A stretch of DNA of 64,000 nucleotides, from positions 9,806,956 to 9,870,955 of the forward strand of contig NC_083712.1 of the NCBI RefSeq assembly GCF_033118175.1, written 5' to 3'. The position numbers were made by a program, and so were the translations under genes. The DNA comes from Dama dama (taxonomy: Eukaryota; Chordata; Mammalia; Artiodactyla; Cervidae). Below the pieces are notes generated by a model. It was given only the letters and a program-made list of their open reading frames with translations, ran no database searches and was not told where the DNA came from. Below, piece after piece: positions 60,529 to 64,000 of this stretch. Position 1 is the stretch's first letter. Every line of letters begins with the position of its first letter.

Positions 60529-60661
60529 CTGTGTTTGTAGAGGTAAAATGCAAACCCTGATAAGATGAGCGCGAAGAACGGAACGAGAATGGCAGCCGCC
60601 ACAGAGCCACTGCTGGTGCCGTGGTACTGCCCGGAGGAGTCCTGGTCGGAGCTCACGGGGT
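60529..60661 (-). CDS. CSMD1: CSMD1 penultimate exon, stalk and TM helix
   Basis: 133-nt exon: acceptor TTCTTTTCCAG, donor CAG/GTACCG. It starts with the last two bases of a codon and ends with two bases of an Arg codon. It encodes a Ser/Gly/Asp-rich stalk (SSDQDSSGQYHGTSSGS), a 22-residue hydrophobic helix (about 60602-60537, with a central VPFFALIL) and the stop-transfer residues KH(R). This places the CUB/Sushi ectodomain outside the cell and the tail of the next exon in the cytoplasm, anchoring a single-pass type I protein. No upstream exon is recognisable up to 64000. Confidence 0.92.
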
Positions 60662-61099
60662 CTGGAAAAGAAAGGGAGCGTCAGGCTGCCGTCAGCGTCC
60701 TCCTGCTCACACAGAGACAGAGCTACAGTGGGCTTTATACACAAAGGCAGACTCCCCAAGAAGCAGAAAGTGTTCCCACTCCGTTGGGAAGCAGCTGACA
60801 CTGTTTTCAAAGATTTTAACATCCATCTTAAGGACTAACACAGAAAAGGCTGGTGGTTCCTCACTGACCGTCAACACTGAGAGTGTCGTCTTTCCATTGT
60901 GAGAACTGCAAAGGGGGCTGTGGTCATACTGGCTTTTGCTCATGGCTGTAGAGACTCACATTTGTGTAAAGTCTAACTGAAGCATCTATAGGGCTGTACC
61001 TGTCTATAGATGTGGGTAGCATGTGCCGTTTGCTCCCGCCCCAGGACAAGTCACTGAAATTACACAAGAAGTCCAGGTCTCTATAGAAGTGGAATCGCC
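60662..61099 (-). other. CSMD1 intron, unique part
   Basis: Part of the preceding intron, which fills the window to 64000. No Sushi- or CUB-like exon (paired Cys with a conserved Trp) was found on the minus strand. Confidence 0.6.
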
Positions 61100-61290
61100 T
61101 TCATGTCTGACTCTTTGTGACCCCATGGACTGTAGCCCACCAGGCTCCTCTATCCATGGAATTCTACAGACCAGAATACTGCAGTGGGTAGCCGTTCCCT
61201 TCTCCAGGGAAGCTTCCCAAATCGGGGATTGAACCCAGGTCTCTCACACTGCAGATGGATTCTTTACCATCTGAGCCACCATGGAGACCC
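61100..61290 (-). mobile_element. Bov-tA SINE, antisense, in CSMD1 intron
   Basis: CATGTCTGACTCTTTGTGAC to CCATCTGAGCCACCATGGAG, the reverse complement of a Bov-tA. Because CSMD1 is on the minus strand, the SINE is in sense with the gene. Confidence 0.92.
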
Positions 61291-61515
61291 ATCACGTGTG
61301 AATATTTTGGTGCAATCTACCTTTATTGGCATAGATTTCAAAATTCATTATGAATTTAGAAATCATCAAAGAATGCATGTCAATTTTATAAAGGAAGTTT
61401 CTATAAAATGAGTTCGGTCCATTAGAAGGGAAGGCAAGGATACACATCTCAGACACCAGGCAGGCGATATGATCATTAGCTTGTGTATCTCCAAAGTGGA
61501 CAGTTCTGCACAACA

Positions 61516-61800
61516 CTGCTGCTGCTGCTGCTGCTAAGTCGCATCAGTCCTGTCCTGTCTGACTCTGTGCGACCCCATAGACGGCAGCCCACCAGGCTCC
61601 CCCGTCCCCGGGATTCTCCAGGCAAGAGTACTGGAGTGGGTTGCCATTTCCTCCTCCAATGCATGAAAGTGAAAAGTGAAAGTGAAGTTGCTCATTCATT
61701 CCAACTCTTAGCGACCCCATGGACTGCAGCCTACCAGGCTCCTCCGCCCATGGGATTTTCCAGGCAAGAGTACTGGAGTGGGGTGCCATTGCCTTCTCCC
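61516..61800 (-). mobile_element. Bov-A2 SINE, antisense, in CSMD1 intron
   Basis: A (CTG)n tail at the left, two Bov-A units joined by the AAAGTGAAAAGTGAAAGTGA linker, and TGCCATTGCCTTCTCC at the right. Probable short duplications CACAACACTG and CACAGCACTG lie near the two ends. Confidence 0.94.
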
Positions 61801-62172
61801 ACACAGCACTGAGGAAGAAGCAAACACTAAAAGTTCAGATCAGAGAACATTTATCAAGGGATTATTGCCAAATAAGTTTATTCTTGAGGAATTTACTTAC
61901 AAAACACAATTTTGAAATGTATTTGACTTAATTGCATGGAACCACTCAATGCATGTGTGTAGTTAATTATGACGGGTCATCTGAATATAGCAGAACTGTA
62001 AAATGAAGCTGACCTCATTTCAAAGTATATTTCCAGAATTTATGGGATGTTTTCTGTTCCTTTTTTTTTTTTTTTACAAAACACAAATACAAATAAGTAA
62101 TCAAATATTTAAAATAATTAAATAGCCTTTTAAAGAACTTTTCATAAAAACTTAAAAATAATATTGTCATCT
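61801..62172. other. AT-rich CSMD1 intron sequence
   Basis: No exon seen. A T-run lies near 62060-62075. Confidence 0.5.
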
Positions 62173-62185
62173 CCTTCAGTAGATG
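62173..62185. repeat. Left target-site duplication of Bov-tA
   Basis: CCTTCAGTAGATG, identical to 62404-62416. Confidence 0.9.
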
Positions 62186-62403
62186 GGCTTCCCAAGGTGG
62201 CACTAGTGGTAAAGAATCCTCCTGCCAATGCAGGAGATGCAGGTTCGATCCCTGGGTCGGGAAGATCCCCTAGAAGAGGGCATAACAACCCACTCCAGTA
62301 TTCTTGCCTGGAGAATCCAATGGACAGAGGAGCCTGGTGGGCTATACAGTCCATGGGGTCGCAAAGAGTTGGACTCGACTGAGCGACCGAACACACACAC
62401 ACA
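62186..62403 (+). mobile_element. Bov-tA SINE with (CA)n tail
   Basis: Complete head (GGCTTCCCAAGGTGGCACTA), Bov-A unit and GACCGAACACACACACAC tail, flanked by a perfect 13-bp duplication (62173-62185 and 62404-62416). Antisense to CSMD1. Confidence 0.95.
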
Positions 62404-62416
62404 CCTTCAGTAGATG

Positions 62417-63600
62417 CAGGATTATGCTACACCCTACCACCTCCAGTTCTTATGTAAACATATTTTATCCTGGATGTTGGCACCTTGTAAATCAACCATA
62501 TCTTTTTGTGATCCTCCTGTATCAGCATGTATGATTCAGATTTTTCATTTTCAGGTGCATTCACCAGCTGCCATGCATGGGGGATGCCAGATATTTGTTC
62601 TCAGCACCCAGGTGATGGGCTTGTGAGCAGAGCCACCAGGGTGCTCCCTCCCTGGGCACGGGGTTAGCATGAGTGATGCAGAGACTTGGGGCTGTGGTGC
62701 GGCTAGAGCCCTGGGGACAGCATCAAGAGCTTCCTGGGGGTGGTGGTGGTTCCAGCCGCAGCAGTAGAGGCCTGTCCAGTCTGGAGGCCGGGTGCAGCAG
62801 TGACCCCAGCCACCCTGTCCAGCAGGGAGAAGCCAGTGCTGCTCAAAGGGCCCAGCTTCAGAGATTTATTGTGAGAATGAAATGGCAGGACATGTCAGCT
62901 ACTTAGAACTTTAGCCGCACAGTTTCCCCAGGACCCACATTTACTAGAAAATTGGTTGCATGATGCCTGGGTAGTTGTCTGGCCAGCTTTCCTCTTAAAT
63001 CCCCAGTTCCTACAGTAGAACCTCGAACATAACAGTTGCTCAGTACATATTTGAGAAATGAAAAAATGGTGCTGTCTTTGTAGTGGTTCAGTATCTGCTG
63101 GTTTCCATTACGTTACCGTGGCTCATTCTCCAGGTGTTTATAATTCTGTGCATCTCTGCTCATCCTGATAAATTTGTAGTCTGCTAAGTTAACCAAAGCC
63201 ACTTTCTGTTATCTGTGAGCAAGACTATATATTTTTGGCCGTAACAGATTTCAGGTTTCCAATTAATAAAATCCTGGATAATGGACCTGCCACAGGAGAC
63301 CTCACATCAAGACAAAGGGCAACATGAAAGGTCTTTTTGAATTAAACTCCTGACTTGACTCTGAAATTATTATGCTGTCTGGAGCTCCTAGTTAATTTCA
63401 GTTATTTACCCGTGTTTTAATAATTTAAAGGGTAATACATGTACATGATATTAATTAAAGTGGCATAAGCAGATATAGAAATAAATACGAAGATGATGGA
63501 CATAAAGGGTCATGCCTTGCCCTTTGCACTAGTTTTCCTCTTTATGATTAACAAGGTCTTCGGTTTTGCTTTTGTTTGTGCTTTAGCGTCCTTCACATAA
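62417..63600. other. CSMD1 intron; MIR/L2-like trace
   Basis: No exon recognised. 62990-63065 resembles the 3' end of an ancient MIR/L2 element (CAGTTGCTCAGTACATATTT). Confidence 0.45.
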
Positions 63601-63610
63601 TGTACTAGTA

Positions 63611-63614
63611 TAGA

Positions 63615-63650
<36 letters not shown>

Positions 63651-63656
63651 TTTGTA
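63611..63656. repeat. (GT)n(AT)n microsatellite, SINE tail
   Basis: About 11 GT units and 8 AT units directly at the tail side of the antisense CHR SINE. TGTACTA duplications (63601-63607 and 63788-63794) enclose both. Confidence 0.85.
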
Positions 63657-63784
63657 TGTATTTATTTGGCTGCACCGGGTCTTAGTTGCGGCATGCGGGA
63701 TCTAGCTCCCTGATGAGGAATGGAACCAGGGCCCCCAGCATTGGGTGGGCAGTGTCTTAGCTGCTGGGCCACCAGGGAAGTCCC
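63657..63784 (-). mobile_element. CHR-type SINE, antisense
   Basis: TTTGGCTGCACCGGGTCTTA, GGCATGCGGGATCTAGCTCC and GGCCACCAGGGAAGTCCCC at the right end. Low divergence. Confidence 0.9.
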
Positions 63785-63869
63785 CAGTGTACTATTAATA
63801 TTTGTGACTGTTTCTTTGTTCTTACTTTCCTAAAATATGGGGATACTATTTACATTTTTAAAAATGTGC

Positions 63870-64000
63870 CTTTTTAAACTTAACCATATATTTGTGAAGT
63901 TCTTCCATCTGCACATGTGAATGTAATTGTTTTCAGGTGTGCCGTATTCTATTAATTGGCTAAAGCAGAATTTATTTAGCCAATCTGCCATTGAAGAACA
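63870..64000 (-). mobile_element. Old L1 fragment, antisense (runs off end)
   Basis: TTCTATTAATTGG, AGAATTTATTTAGCCAATCT and GCCATTGAAGAACA resemble the antisense of an L1 ORF2 3' region. Diverged. Confidence 0.5.

Larger units (their letters stand above)
60000..60560. promoter_or_regulatory. CpG-rich island over the last CSMD1 exons
   Basis: Dense CpG (for example CGCGCCC, GGCCGCGG and GCCCGCGTCC at 60060-60180) from the start of the 3' UTR through the last two exons. It is far from the gene's promoter, which lies well outside the window. It may be an orphan CpG island or simply GC-biased DNA. Confidence 0.5.

Noticed and set aside
1..64000. A novel defence, toxin or biosynthetic gene system
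   Set aside because: The window is ruminant intergenic and intronic DNA. Apart from CSMD1, all protein-like frames trace to L1 or BovB or lack support.

Overview
The window is ruminant (cattle, sheep or goat-like) nuclear DNA. This follows from the repeats: RTE-type BovB LINEs, Bov-tA and Bov-A2 SINEs, a ruminant-type LINE-1 and cetartiodactyl CHR-type tRNA SINEs, alongside older mammalian MIR, L1 and MLT1 (MaLR) LTR copies. There is no bacterial or viral gene system, CRISPR array or operon. I did not find a previously undescribed biological system.

The only host gene I can support is at the right-hand end on the minus strand: the last two coding exons of CSMD1 (60661-60529 and 60428-60269). 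They encode the juxtamembrane stalk, the transmembrane helix and the cytoplasmic tail, and are followed by a long, repeat-poor 3' UTR running down to about 57.2 kb. Everything above 60662 is the preceding CSMD1 intron. Everything below about 57.2 kb appears to be intergenic DNA downstream of the gene.

Layout. 1-8410: a 7.66 kb LINE-1 with its 5' UTR, inserted in a BovB and flanked by an imperfect 13-bp target-site duplication; both its ORFs are dead. 8.7-12.0 kb: older antisense L1 broken by an antisense BovB and a Bov-tA. 13.8 and 22.1 kb: MLT1-type solo LTRs. 15.8-17.8 kb: the best-preserved BovB reverse transcriptase, with the YADD site intact but stop codons in the frame. 24.6-25.1 kb: an extreme GC minisatellite of about 33 units, each carrying a GC box. 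25.6-27.6 and 34.3-36.3 kb: antisense BovB copies, the second split by a Bov-A2. 29-54 kb: mostly unique DNA peppered with L1 3' ends, BovB 3' ends and SINEs. 41.5-42.1 kb: an AT-rich, repeat-free block that looks like a candidate conserved non-coding element.

The repeats work as layers: old L1 and MaLR first, then BovB, then SINEs and the younger L1, with clean target-site duplications showing the order at several places. CSMD1 is the only segment expected to act as a gene. The long open frames elsewhere are dead transposon ORFs or products of the GC minisatellite. Repeat boundaries were judged by eye against remembered family consensus sequences and are good to a few bases where a duplication is quoted, otherwise to about 10-30 bases.
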